Below are positions 1 through 8,110 of a stretch of DNA of 64,000 nucleotides, piece by piece. Under the pieces are notes generated by a model, which searched no databases, had not been told where the DNA came from, and saw only the letters and a list, made by a program, of their open reading frames with translations. A program made the position numbers and the translations under genes. Each line of letters opens with the position of its first letter. Positions within the stretch are counted from its first letter, which is position 1. Source of the stretch: Thermoanaerobaculia bacterium (GTDB lineage Bacteria; Acidobacteriota; Thermoanaerobaculia; Multivoradales; JAIOJS01); the NCBI GenBank assembly GCA_030429235.1, contig JAUIDB010000002.1, positions 62,001 to 126,000 of the forward strand, in the 5' to 3' direction.

Positions 1-309
1 GAAGAGGAACTCCCCGTGGGGCCGCTGCTGTCGACGGTGCTCCTGGATGTCGTCGTGCGTCATGAGGCCAAAGAGAACCTGCCGGGCGTGACGCTCGACG
101 TGACCCACGCCGATCCCGAAGGCAACGAAAAGGCGCACTATCGCTTCTGGGTGGACACCTCCAACCTGGTGCGCGGCCAGCACATTCAGATCACCCACCA
201 GTTGGAGGACGTCGACTACGTCGAGGGCGATGGCTTCTTCGTGGAGGTGCGCAACCCGGTCCCGGAGGCTGAGCGCTCCGAGTACCGCGAGTTCGATCTC
301 GATTCCTAG
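1..309 (+). CDS. C-terminal part of an unidentified protein (5' end outside window)
   Basis: The reading frame is open from base 1 to a TAG at 307-309, so the gene begins before the window. The visible 102 residues are acidic and soluble, with alternating polar and hydrophobic stretches that look like beta strands, and no membrane segment. I do not recognise the family. It ends 42 bases before the moxR ATG and runs in the same direction, so it may be the first visible gene of the MoxR operon. A GTG at position 16 could be read as a start but has no ribosome-binding site and is probably internal. Confidence 0.6.
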   Translation, partial: EEELPVGPLLSTVLLDVVVRHEAKENLPGVTLDVTHADPEGNEKAHYRFWVDTSNLVRGQHIQITHQLEDVDYVEGDGFFVEVRNPVPEAERSEYREFDLDS

Positions 310-351
310 GGTGCGACGCAACACCGCGTGGCCGTGGATCGTAGACCCAGC

Positions 352-1326
352 ATGAACGTCGAGAGCCTGTCGCCGATCCCTGCCGATCAACTCGCCGAGA
401 GTCTGGCTGCGATCGGCCGACTGGAGAGCAACGTCGCCCAGGTGGTACGGGGCAAGGAGTCGGTGATCCGGCTCGCTGTCGTCAGTCTGCTCGCGCGCGG
501 CCACGTCCTGATCGAAGACGTACCGGGGGTGGGCAAGACGACCCTGGCTCAGGCACTCGCCGTCTCGTTGGGCCTGTCGTTCCAGCGCATCCAGTTCACC
601 AGCGACCTGCTACCGAGCGACATCCTCGGTGTTTCGGTGTTCAAGCAGGATGTCCAGGAGTTTCAGTTCGTCCCGGGACCGATCTTCGCCAACGTGATTC
701 TGGCCGACGAGATCAACCGGGCCACGCCCAAGAGCCAGTCGGCGCTCTTGGAAGGGATGAGTGAAGGCACCGTTTCGATCGAGCGGCGGCGTCTTCGTTT
801 GCCGACTCCGTTCCTGGTCCTGGCGACGCAGAATCCTCTCGAACACCAGGGGACTTTTCCTCTGCCGGAGTCCCAGCTCGATCGGTTCATGATGTCGTTG
901 GCCATCGGCTATCCCCCTCCGGAGGCGGAGCGGGAACTGCTGCTGAGTGGCGGAGTCGAGCAGATTTTGGGGCAGCTCAAGCCCGTGCTCGGCAAAGACG
1001 ATCTGGCCAATCTCCAGAGGACTGCGGCGTCGGTCCACGTCGACCCCAAGGTGGCGGACTACCTACTGGCGATCGCCCAGACCACTCGAGACGAGCCGGA
1101 GTTTGCCATGGGAGTGTCGACGCGGGGAGCTCAGAGTCTGTTCCGGGCCGCCCAGGCGATGGCGCTCTGCGACGGTCGAGAGTTCGTCGTGCCGGACGAC
1201 GTGCAGCGAGCCGCGATTCCGGTGCTGTCCCATCGCGTGCTCCTGCGGCAGAGCGTCGGCGGCGGGATCGAGGGCGGGCGACAGGCGATCGAACGCGTCG
1301 TGGCGTCGGTTCCGGTTCCGATCTAG
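352..1326 (+). CDS. MoxR-family AAA+ ATPase
   Basis: MoxR ATPases are cytoplasmic AAA+ chaperone-like proteins that usually act on partners encoded next door. A Walker A (GVGKTT) lies near residue 60, a Walker B (DEINRA) near residue 119, and the family's ATQNP sensor-1 stretch follows. The length (324 residues) is normal. I chose the ATG at 352; an in-frame GTG at 328 would add eight residues with no homology value. The stop codon abuts the ATG of the DUF58 gene (TAG-ATG), and the order MoxR, DUF58, transglutaminase is a widespread cluster linked to envelope stress. The exact client is unknown. No VWA-domain gene is visible here. Confidence 0.93.
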   Translation: MNVESLSPIPADQLAESLAAIGRLESNVAQVVRGKESVIRLAVVSLLARGHVLIEDVPGVGKTTLAQALAVSLGLSFQRIQFTSDLLPSDILGVSVFKQDVQEFQFVPGPIFANVILADEINRATPKSQSALLEGMSEGTVSIERRRLRLPTPFLVLATQNPLEHQGTFPLPESQLDRFMMSLAIGYPPPEAERELLLSGGVEQILGQLKPVLGKDDLANLQRTAASVHVDPKVADYLLAIAQTTRDEPEFAMGVSTRGAQSLFRAAQAMALCDGREFVVPDDVQRAAIPVLSHRVLLRQSVGGGIEGGRQAIERVVASVPVPI

Positions 1327-2400
1327 ATGCCTTCTGCAACCCGCCAGCCGCGGGGGAGCGGGCGACGAAGTCGCCAGCGACGTCGACGCTGGCCGGTCCC
1401 CGAGAGGATCCGTCCAACTCGCGTCGGATTCTGGTTCATCCTATGCACCCTCGTAGTCGGTGTGGCCGCGACCAATACTGGAAACAACGCCCTCTACATC
1501 GTCCTGGCTTCGATGCTGGCCCTGCTGGTGATCTCCGGCTTGGCCTCCCGATTCAACCTCGAGCGCCTCGCCTTTGCGGCCGATGCGCCCGAGGAGGTTT
1601 TTGCCAAGCGACCGTTCCATCTCGCCCTCGAGGTCGAGAATCGCAGCCGGTGGTTGCCGCGATGGCTCCTCGTTCTATCGATGGCGGACGAGGGGCAGCC
1701 CCTCCTCATCCCGTATCTGCCGCGCCATGGTCGAGGCAAGGGGTTCATGGAGATGCTGTTGCCGCAACGGGGCTTTCAACGATTCACCTGGATGCACGTT
1801 GGCAGCATCTTTCCCCTGGGCTTCTTCCACAAGGGGTTGCGGTACTCGACCGAGGTCGAGATCTTGGTGTACCCGGAGATCTACCCGGCCTCGGCCGGGG
1901 CTCCCGTACAGTCGGGGCGACGGGGAGATGGTTTCACCCAGAAGGTCGGGTGGGGACATGACCTGCACTCTCTTCGCCCTTTCCAGACCGGTGACGATCC
2001 GCGGCAGATCCACTGGAAGCACACGGCGCGCACGGGACGTTTGATTCTCACCCAACGCGAGGCCGAAGAAGGAAACCGGCTCTCCATCGTGTTCGACAAC
2101 GCGGTGGGGGACCTGACGGATCCCCAGCGGGCGGAGCGTTTCGAGCGTCTGATCAGCGAGGCGGCGACTTCGGCCGTCGACTATCTCGATCAGGGCTACG
2201 ACGTCGAGTTGATCACGCGGCAAGGGGTCCTTCCGTTCGCGGGCGGAGTGCGGCAGCGACGCGCGATCCTGCGGACCCTGGCATTGCTCCCAGCGGAGCC
2301 CAGGTCTCGCCTGCCGCTCCGCAGTCGGGGTTCCGACCTGGAACTCAGACTGGCTCTGGACGATCCACCGGGAACGGGATTGGCCGGGGAGGTCGCGTGA
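1327..2400 (+). CDS. DUF58 domain membrane protein (MoxR partner)
   Basis: The N-terminus is Arg-rich, then two hydrophobic segments occur at about residues 34-70, followed by a large soluble domain. The DUF58 signature GDDPRQIHWKHTARTGRL is present near residues 218-235; in this family the domain resembles a VWA fold. The protein is probably membrane-anchored and works with the upstream MoxR ATPase, a known genetic association whose biochemistry is poorly defined. Start and stop are tightly coupled to both neighbours: it begins immediately after the moxR stop and its TGA overlaps the next GTG by 4 bases. Confidence 0.88.
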   Translation: MPSATRQPRGSGRRSRQRRRRWPVPERIRPTRVGFWFILCTLVVGVAATNTGNNALYIVLASMLALLVISGLASRFNLERLAFAADAPEEVFAKRPFHLALEVENRSRWLPRWLLVLSMADEGQPLLIPYLPRHGRGKGFMEMLLPQRGFQRFTWMHVGSIFPLGFFHKGLRYSTEVEILVYPEIYPASAGAPVQSGRRGDGFTQKVGWGHDLHSLRPFQTGDDPRQIHWKHTARTGRLILTQREAEEGNRLSIVFDNAVGDLTDPQRAERFERLISEAATSAVDYLDQGYDVELITRQGVLPFAGGVRQRRAILRTLALLPAEPRSRLPLRSRGSDLELRLALDDPPGTGLAGEVA

Positions 2401-4505
2401 GTTTCGCCCGCCAGAAGCGGCAGCTCATCGGATGGCTCGCCTTGCTGGCTCCGGTGCCACTGCCGTTCAACGAAGTGCTGGAGTGGTCGCTGCTGTGGCT
2501 CTATCTGATCGTGGTCGTTCTCTTCCTCCGGCGAGCCCGTTCGCTGGAGGCCGGCTGGCTACCGAACTGGGCCATGAACCTGTTGGGTCTGGGGTACCTA
2601 CCGTTCCTCTACCTGGATTTCGCAACCCGGTGGAGCGGTCAGCTGGTCCGCCCTGTCGTTCACCTGGCGATGTTTGCGGTGGTGATCAAGCTCTTCGCGC
2701 TGAAACGCGAGCGCGACAAGTGGCAGACCCTGTTCGGGGTCTTCTTCCTGTTCCTGGCCTCGATGGCCACCAGTGTCCATCCATCGATTCTGGTCTACGT
2801 GATCACCTTCCTCGCCCTGACCCTGGTGCTGCTGACGCGCTTTAGTCTCTACTCGGTTCTGGCGCGCTTCGGCTATCGAGAGTGGTCGTTGCAGACCGTT
2901 CCGCTGCGTGGTTTCGTCGTCGTAACCACCCTGTTGTCGATCGGACTGGCCGTTCCTCTCTTCGCCCTCCTGCCGCGAATCAAGAGTCCCTACATCATGG
3001 GCCGAGGCGTCGGCAGCGGGACTGTCATCGGCGCCTCGGGTTTCACCGACCAGGTCAACCTGGACTCGATCGGTAGCATCCGGCAGCGGCGCGACGTGGC
3101 GTTGCGACTCTCGTTTGGGCCAGAGGATCACCCGGGGGGAGAGGTCAGGCTCAAGGCCGCGACCTATGAGACGTACGATGGACGGAGTTGGGCTCGGAGT
3201 GGTGCCGCGAGTCCCCTGACCTCGCTGGGCCCAGGGACGTTTCCGCTGACTACTCCGCGGCCGATGATCCCCCGCCAGTGGGCCTACATCTGGTTGCAGC
3301 CACTCGGTTCGCGGAGCCTGCCGGTTCCCGTCGAGGCGGAGTCGATCGAGCTGCGTGCCAACCTGCTCAATCAGGACCGAGGAGGAGCGATCTCGATGCT
3401 CTTCCCGCCCTCGCAGATCCTCGAGTACCGTGTGGGCCTCGATCCCGCCGGTGAGGTGCACCGGGCCATCCCCCCGGATCTCGAGAACCCTCGGGAGCCG
3501 ACGCTGGATCTCGGGGGGGTGACGCCGGCGATCCGCGACTACGCGGCCAGGGTCCTCGGGCAGTCTGAGGGCGTGGATCGTCTACGGATCCTGGAGAACC
3601 ATCTCGCCGCGGGGACCTTCCGCTACACGACGGATCTCGTGGGCCGGCGCGCTGAATCGCCCATCGAGGAGTTCCTGCTGACCACGAAGGAGGGGCACTG
3701 CGAGTACTTCGCGTCGGCGATGGTCCTGCTGCTGCGCTCCGAGGGAATTCCGGCGCGGTTGGTGACGGGGTTTCTCGGAGCCGAGATCAGCCGGTTCGAG
3801 GACTACTACGTCGTGCGGCAGAGCAACGCGCACGCCTGGGTGGAAGCGTATGTCGACGGCTCGGGCTGGATCACCCTCGACCCGACTCCCCCCGACGGTC
3901 GACCGGGAGTGGAACCGCAGGAGTTCGGCGCGGTCTTCGCGCAGGTCTGGGACTACATCTCGTTTCGTTGGGATCGGTACGTCCTGACCTTCGGCTTTGC
4001 CGACCAGTTCCAGATCGCCTCGCGACTGAGCTCGATCTGGAGGTCGTTCTGGCGGGTGTTCGAGAGTCGTAGCGAGCAAGAGGACGAAGAACCGACCAGC
4101 GCACCGGTCGAGGTACCCGTGGAGGTCAGCCAGGTGGAAGGGGAGCCAGAGAGCCGGGACCCGAGCCCCTGGCTGCAAGCTGGGTTCCTGGTGTTCTGGC
4201 TCGCCCTGCTCGTTCTTGGTCTCCTGCTCTGGCGACGGTTCCGGCAGCCGGTGACGCCGACGAGAGCGTATCTCGATCTTCGCCGGCGCTTTGGTGAGGC
4301 AGGGGTCGCGATCGAAACCAGTCTGGCTCCCCTGGCGTTTCAGGAACGAGCTACTTCCCGGTTCCCGGAACTGGGCCCTGCGGTACGGTTGGTCACAGCT
4401 GCCTATCTGAAGGAGGCGTTCGGTCGGGAGGGGCGGGACGACCCGCAGAGCGAGTTGGAGGAGTCGCTCGCTCAGGTTGCTGCCGGCTTGAAACGGGCCG
4501 GGTGA
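2397..4505 (+). CDS. Transglutaminase-like membrane protein (TgpA/DUF3488 type)
   Basis: A 702-residue protein with about six N-terminal membrane helices, a periplasmic transglutaminase-like domain, one C-terminal helix near residue 600, and a short cytoplasmic tail, which is the TgpA architecture. The papain-like triad is intact: Cys in EGHCEYFA (about residue 435), His in NAHAWVE (about 478) and Asp in DPTPP. The natural substrate of the family is not settled; peptidoglycan-associated or protein cross-linking has been proposed. The GTG start overlaps the DUF58 stop by 4 bases (GTGA). Its last 34 bases overlap, tail to tail, with fdhD. Confidence 0.9.
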   Translation: MSFARQKRQLIGWLALLAPVPLPFNEVLEWSLLWLYLIVVVLFLRRARSLEAGWLPNWAMNLLGLGYLPFLYLDFATRWSGQLVRPVVHLAMFAVVIKLFALKRERDKWQTLFGVFFLFLASMATSVHPSILVYVITFLALTLVLLTRFSLYSVLARFGYREWSLQTVPLRGFVVVTTLLSIGLAVPLFALLPRIKSPYIMGRGVGSGTVIGASGFTDQVNLDSIGSIRQRRDVALRLSFGPEDHPGGEVRLKAATYETYDGRSWARSGAASPLTSLGPGTFPLTTPRPMIPRQWAYIWLQPLGSRSLPVPVEAESIELRANLLNQDRGGAISMLFPPSQILEYRVGLDPAGEVHRAIPPDLENPREPTLDLGGVTPAIRDYAARVLGQSEGVDRLRILENHLAAGTFRYTTDLVGRRAESPIEEFLLTTKEGHCEYFASAMVLLLRSEGIPARLVTGFLGAEISRFEDYYVVRQSNAHAWVEAYVDGSGWITLDPTPPDGRPGVEPQEFGAVFAQVWDYISFRWDRYVLTFGFADQFQIASRLSSIWRSFWRVFESRSEQEDEEPTSAPVEVPVEVSQVEGEPESRDPSPWLQAGFLVFWLALLVLGLLLWRRFRQPVTPTRAYLDLRRRFGEAGVAIETSLAPLAFQERATSRFPELGPAVRLVTAAYLKEAFGREGRDDPQSELEESLAQVAAGLKRAG

Positions 4506-5326
4506 GTATAGACATTGCCGCGGCCGTCGCGAAGGAACCCGATCAGGGTCTGCCCGGCGCGCTCCGCCAGGCGTAGGCTCAGACTGGTGGGGGCACCCAC
4601 GGCCGCGAGGACCGGGAACCCGGCGCGAAGTGCCTTCTGGGTGATTTCGAATCCGATGCGACCGCTGGTGACCAGGATCGTTTCACCAGCAGGGAGTGCG
4701 TTTTCGACGAGGAGCGCTCCGATCAACTTGTCGACAGCGTTGTGGCGGCCCACATCCTCGCGAAGGCTCAGCAGCTTCCCGTCCGGGTCGAACAAGGCCG
4801 CGGCGTGGATACCTCCGGTTCTTTCGAACGTCTTCTGCGAGGAGCGCATGCGGTTGGGAAGCTGCGACAGGAACTGGGCCCCGACCCGGGGACCCGCGGG
4901 CAGGACCGGCAGTTGCCGAACGAAGATCGACTCGATGGCAGCCTTGCCGCACACACCGCAAGCGGAGTTGGACAGAAAGGAACGGCCCGTCTGGCCGGCT
5001 TGGGGATCGGCATCGGCGGCCAACTGCACCGTGATCCGATTGTCCTCGGGTCGGTCGGGGTCGACTCTCTCCTCGATTGCGATCACCTGGTTTGCCGAGT
5101 CGATGATGCCCTCGCTGAAGAGCAGTCCCAGTGCGAGATCGCGGTCTTCGCCGGGCGTTCTCATCGTCACGGTAAGCGGTTCGCCCGGGCCTTCGTCCGC
5201 GGTGCGAAGCCGAATCTCCAGCGGTTCTTCCACCACCACGGGGTCGTCGAGTTCCTGCTCGGTGCCCTCGAGGAAAAAACGGGTGGGCCACAGTCGGGTC
5301 TGGTCCGTGGGGGAAGTGGGGGCCAT
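4472..5326 (-). CDS. fdhD: FdhD, formate dehydrogenase accessory sulfurtransferase
   Basis: FdhD passes sulfur from a cysteine desulfurase to the molybdenum cofactor of formate dehydrogenases. The sulfur-carrying CGVCG loop lies at about residues 122-126, and the family blocks LALGLLFSEGII, LREDVGRHNAVDK and TSGRIGFEI are all present. The length is 284 residues. I start at the ATG at 5326 because a TACAAT -10 lies six bases before it; longer frames reach 5443 but run through the promoter. No formate dehydrogenase is in the window. The 3' end overlaps the transglutaminase gene. Confidence 0.95.
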   Translation of the reverse strand: MAPTSPTDQTRLWPTRFFLEGTEQELDDPVVVEEPLEIRLRTADEGPGEPLTVTMRTPGEDRDLALGLLFSEGIIDSANQVIAIEERVDPDRPEDNRITVQLAADADPQAGQTGRSFLSNSACGVCGKAAIESIFVRQLPVLPAGPRVGAQFLSQLPNRMRSSQKTFERTGGIHAAALFDPDGKLLSLREDVGRHNAVDKLIGALLVENALPAGETILVTSGRIGFEITQKALRAGFPVLAAVGAPTSLSLRLAERAGQTLIGFLRDGRGNVYTHPARFKPAAT

Positions 5327-5332
5327 CGAGTC

Positions 5333-5338
5333 ATTGTA
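5333..5338 (-). promoter_or_regulatory. -10 element (TACAAT) of a leaderless fdhD promoter
   Basis: On the minus strand TACAAT is separated from the fdhD ATG by six bases, so transcription should begin at or next to the A of the ATG. There is no Shine-Dalgarno sequence. I see no good -35 at 17 bases. Confidence 0.6.
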
Positions 5339-5367
5339 GCCGCGGGAACGACGTCGACGCGTCGCGA

Positions 5368-5373
5368 TAGCAT
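5368..5373 (+). promoter_or_regulatory. -10 element (TAGCAT) for the tRNA-mannosyltransferase-like gene
   Basis: TAGCAT is followed after seven bases by an ATG at 5381, the same spacing seen at other leaderless genes here. That ATG opens a 16-codon frame rather than the main gene. The element sits back to back with the fdhD -10, about 30 bases away. Confidence 0.45.
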
Positions 5374-5380
5374 CGGCTCG

Positions 5381-5431
5381 ATGCAGAGTGTAGGTGCGGC
5401 AGCGGTGCGTGGCGAAGATGGTCCTGGCTAG
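5381..5431 (+). CDS. Possible leaderless 16-codon upstream peptide (MQSVGAAAVRGEDGPG)
   Basis: An ATG seven bases after a TANNNT hexamer opens a 16-codon frame ending in TAG at 5429-5431. It overlaps, in another frame, the first codons of the glycosyltransferase gene whose ATG is at 5418. It could be a translated upstream frame that couples or dampens translation, or the sign of a single-base error joining it to the main gene. Only the promoter geometry supports it. Confidence 0.25.
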   Translation: MQSVGAAAVRGEDGPG

Positions 5432-6536
5432 CGACCGCCCCAAGTGGCTGGTCCTGGAGCCCTACTACGGGGGGAGCCACCGTCATCTGATCGACGAGCT
5501 CGTCGCTCGCTTGCCGGTCGATTTCGATCTGATGACCCTGCCCCCCCGGAAGTGGAAGTGGCGCATGCGCGGGGCGGCATTGCAGTTCGCCCGCCAGATG
5601 GCCGGCTGGACGGAGTCTCCGCCGGACGGGATCTTCGCGACCTCGCTGCTCGATGTCGCGGCCCTCCGGGGTCTGCTCCCGGAGCCTCTTCGCGGGTGCC
5701 CGATCGTGCTCTACTGTCACGAGAATCAGCTGCGGTATCCGGTTCAGGTCGAGGACAAGCGCGACTACCACTACGCCTGGACCAACATCCAGAGCCTGCT
5801 GGCGGCCGACCGAGTGCTTTGGAACTCGGCCTACAACCGTGATTCCTTCCTCGGGGCGCTCCCCGAGTTTCTCGAGCGGTTGCCCGACCATCGACCCAGG
5901 GGGATCGCGGCCGAAATCGCCGCCCGTTCCTCGGTGCTTCCCGTTCCCCTCGATCTCGAACCGCTGCGGAGCGTCCAGCGGCAGGCCACCGACCGGCAGG
6001 GTCTACCGCGCTTCGTTTGGAACCACCGTTGGGAGCACGACAAGGATCCGGAGCAGTTCTTCGCCGCCCTCGAAGGACTGGTCGAGCAGGAGATCGACTT
6101 CGAAGTCGCGGTCCTCGGACAGGCATTCCAGCGCCGGCCAGACTGTTTCGATCGGGCCCGCGCGTCACTCGGCGAGCGTGTCGTCGCGTGGGGTTTTCGG
6201 GAGTCCCGTCGCGACTACCTGGAGGCCCTCGCCCGGGCGGACTTCGCCGTCTCTACGGCTCGCCACGAGTTCCAGGGGTTGGCGGTCCTCGAGGCCGCGG
6301 CCTGCGGGGCCATCCCGGTGGTGCCCGATGCGCTGGCCTATCCCGAGATCTGGCCGGAAGAGGTCCGCTACCCACCGGGAGAGTTGCTGGCTGCTCTCGT
6401 CGATCGGATTCGCGATCTCGAAACGTGGCGAGAGCGATCGCTGGTGGCCCCGGTTGCTGCTTTCGGTTGGCGCCGCCTCCTTCCCCTTTGGCGCGAGGTG
6501 TTTTATGATCCTTGGCCGACGAGGCGCCCTTCGTGA
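5418..6536 (+). CDS. DUF3524 / GT4 glycosyltransferase, tRNA-queuosine mannosyltransferase-like
   Basis: A 372-residue protein with two Rossmann halves. The N-terminal half carries the DUF3524 signature: YGGSHR near residue 16 and TLPPRKWKWRMRGAA near residues 43-57. The C-terminal half has the family-4 glycosyltransferase nucleotide-sugar block (HEFQGLAVLEAAACGAIPV, near residues 284-302). This architecture is that of the animal enzyme QTMAN (GTDC1), which mannosylates queuosine in tRNA-Asp. By family the likely donor is GDP-mannose and the likely acceptor modified tRNA, but a bacterial substrate is not established. No queuosine biosynthesis gene is in the window. The ATG at 5418 has a weak ribosome-binding site; a GTG at 5394 is an in-frame alternative. 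Confidence 0.82.
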   Translation: MVLASDRPKWLVLEPYYGGSHRHLIDELVARLPVDFDLMTLPPRKWKWRMRGAALQFARQMAGWTESPPDGIFATSLLDVAALRGLLPEPLRGCPIVLYCHENQLRYPVQVEDKRDYHYAWTNIQSLLAADRVLWNSAYNRDSFLGALPEFLERLPDHRPRGIAAEIAARSSVLPVPLDLEPLRSVQRQATDRQGLPRFVWNHRWEHDKDPEQFFAALEGLVEQEIDFEVAVLGQAFQRRPDCFDRARASLGERVVAWGFRESRRDYLEALARADFAVSTARHEFQGLAVLEAAACGAIPVVPDALAYPEIWPEEVRYPPGELLAALVDRIRDLETWRERSLVAPVAAFGWRRLLPLWREVFYDPWPTRRPS

Positions 6537-6632
6537 GCGCCCATCCAGGCAGATACCACTCCATACTCGCGCGGCTCGCAAGCCCCCGCGAGGGATACGA
6601 CGAGCTGCTCGAGCAGCCGCAGGAAGAAGAAC

Positions 6633-6929
6633 ATGATCAGCAAGTCACTTTCGAAGACCGGCAAGAAGTGCCGCGTGACCTTCAAGCACACGCCCGAAAC
6701 CCCCGCCGAAACCATCGCAGTACTCGGTGAGTTCAACGACTGGGAGCCCGAAGCCAACCTGCTGAAGGCCCGCAAGGATGGCTCGTATTCGGCGACTCTT
6801 TCCGTCGACGCCCCGGGGACCTACCGCTTCCGCTACCTCCTGGACGGCAAGATCTGGGAGAACGAGGCGGAGTCGGACGACGAGGTGCGCAACCGCTTCG
6901 GTTCCTTCGACTCCGTCTTGGAGGTCTAG
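6633..6929 (+). CDS. Small free-standing CBM48 (isoamylase N-terminal) domain protein
   Basis: The whole 98-residue protein is one carbohydrate-binding module 48 / AMPK-glycogen-binding-like domain, with VLGEFNDWEP and GTYRFRYLLDG matching the signature. Such domains usually sit in glycogen branching and debranching enzymes or AMPK beta subunits; a protein consisting only of this module probably binds alpha-glucans or acts as an adaptor. AGGAAG lies six bases before the ATG. Neighbouring genes are not glycogen genes, so no partner can be named. Confidence 0.85.
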   Translation: MISKSLSKTGKKCRVTFKHTPETPAETIAVLGEFNDWEPEANLLKARKDGSYSATLSVDAPGTYRFRYLLDGKIWENEAESDDEVRNRFGSFDSVLEV

Positions 6930-6966
6930 CGCCCGAAGCCGGCGATCGTGACCGGCCGCCATCCGA

Positions 6967-6972
6967 TAGACT
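6967..6972 (+). promoter_or_regulatory. -10 element (TAGACT) of a leaderless promoter
   Basis: TAGACT ends eight bases before the ATG of the metallo-beta-lactamase-fold gene at 6981, and no Shine-Dalgarno is present. It fits the TANNNT-6-to-9-ATG pattern of this window. Confidence 0.45.
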
Positions 6973-6980
6973 CGCGACCC

Positions 6981-7838
6981 ATGCGCTGGGGCCGCTTCGA
7001 ATTCCATCTAATCGCTGACACCGAGTTTCGACTCGACGGTGGAGCGATGTTCGGAGTGATTCCGAAGGTGATGTGGGAGCGTGCCCGCACGCCGGATTCG
7101 GCCAACCGGATCCGGATGACGACGCACTGTTGGTTGATCGTAGGGGAGGGCGGACCGGTCCTCGTGGACACGGGAATCGGGGAGAAGCTCTCCGAAAAGG
7201 CGATGGCGCAGTTCGGCGTCGATCCCGAGTCCCCGCGATTGCTCGACAAGTTGGAGTCCATTGGTTACCCGGCGGAGTCGATTCGCCACGTCGTCCTGAC
7301 CCACCTCCATTTCGATCACTGTGGATGGAACACGCGGCGCCACGTCGCCGACGGAGAGGAGCACTGGGTCCCGACCTTTCCGCAAGCGACCTATTGGCTT
7401 CACCGTACCGAACTCGAGGCGGCTCGATCACCCAATGCCCGCGATCGCGCGAGCTACGATTCCCGAAACTGGGAACCGCTCTTCGCAGCGGGGCAGGTCG
7501 AGATTTTCGAAGAGTCGGCCGAGCCGATCCCGGGCTTGCGGGTGGTCGCCGCTCCTGGACACACGGCGGGAATGTGCATCGCGCTCCTCGACGGCGAAGC
7601 CGACGGCACGGCGGCGTTCTGGACCGACCTGGTACCGATGGCACCCCACGTGGCGACACCCTGGGTGATGGGCTACGATCTATACCCGGTGACGACCATG
7701 GCCAACAAGGAACGGTGGTTACGGAAAGCGCACCGTGAGGGCTGGTTGTCGATCTTCCAGCACGATCCAGAGGTCCCCATGGGGCGACTGAACGAACGAC
7801 GGCCTGGTCGTTTCGAGGCCGTGCCGCTGGCTCCCTAG
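6981..7838 (+). CDS. Metallo-beta-lactamase-fold hydrolase
   Basis: A 285-residue cytoplasmic protein. The metal-binding THLHFDH motif is at about residues 107-113 and a second ligand His lies in PGHTAGM at about 192; DTGIG and FQHDPEVP complete the fold's usual ligand set. This is the group annotated as MBL-fold metallohydrolases near lactonases and glyoxalase II; the substrate cannot be read from sequence. I chose the ATG at 6981; a GTG at 6948 would add 11 residues that overlap the promoter. Confidence 0.9.
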   Translation: MRWGRFEFHLIADTEFRLDGGAMFGVIPKVMWERARTPDSANRIRMTTHCWLIVGEGGPVLVDTGIGEKLSEKAMAQFGVDPESPRLLDKLESIGYPAESIRHVVLTHLHFDHCGWNTRRHVADGEEHWVPTFPQATYWLHRTELEAARSPNARDRASYDSRNWEPLFAAGQVEIFEESAEPIPGLRVVAAPGHTAGMCIALLDGEADGTAAFWTDLVPMAPHVATPWVMGYDLYPVTTMANKERWLRKAHREGWLSIFQHDPEVPMGRLNERRPGRFEAVPLAP

Positions 7839-7946
7839 TCGAAGCCAGTCGGTGATTTCGAGAGGACCAACCATCCGAGACAGGGCGCGAGCTCTGCGAT
7901 ACGAACAGCAGATACAGACGAGAGAACAAGGAAGCGGGGAAGCGAA

Positions 7947-8110
7947 ATGGCGACCGATGTAGTGATGCCCCAGATGGGCGAGTCGATTGCAGAAGGAACG
8001 ATTACCAAGTGGTTGGCCAAGGTCGGTGACACCGTCGAGCGGGACCAGCCGCTCTTCGAGATTTCGACCGACAAGGTCGACGCCGAGATCCCGAGTCCGG
8101 TCAGTGGGGT
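7947..8110 (+). repeat. Lipoyl-domain coding repeat, copy 1 (copy 2 at 9705-9868)
   Basis: The first 55 or so codons of the E3 and E2 genes encode almost the same peptide (DVVMPQMGESIAEGTITKW, then WLAKVGD, then ISTDKVDAEIP), and much of the DNA is also identical. This is an intragenic duplication in direct orientation about 1.76 kb apart, and could support recombination or gene conversion between the two genes. Confidence 0.8.
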
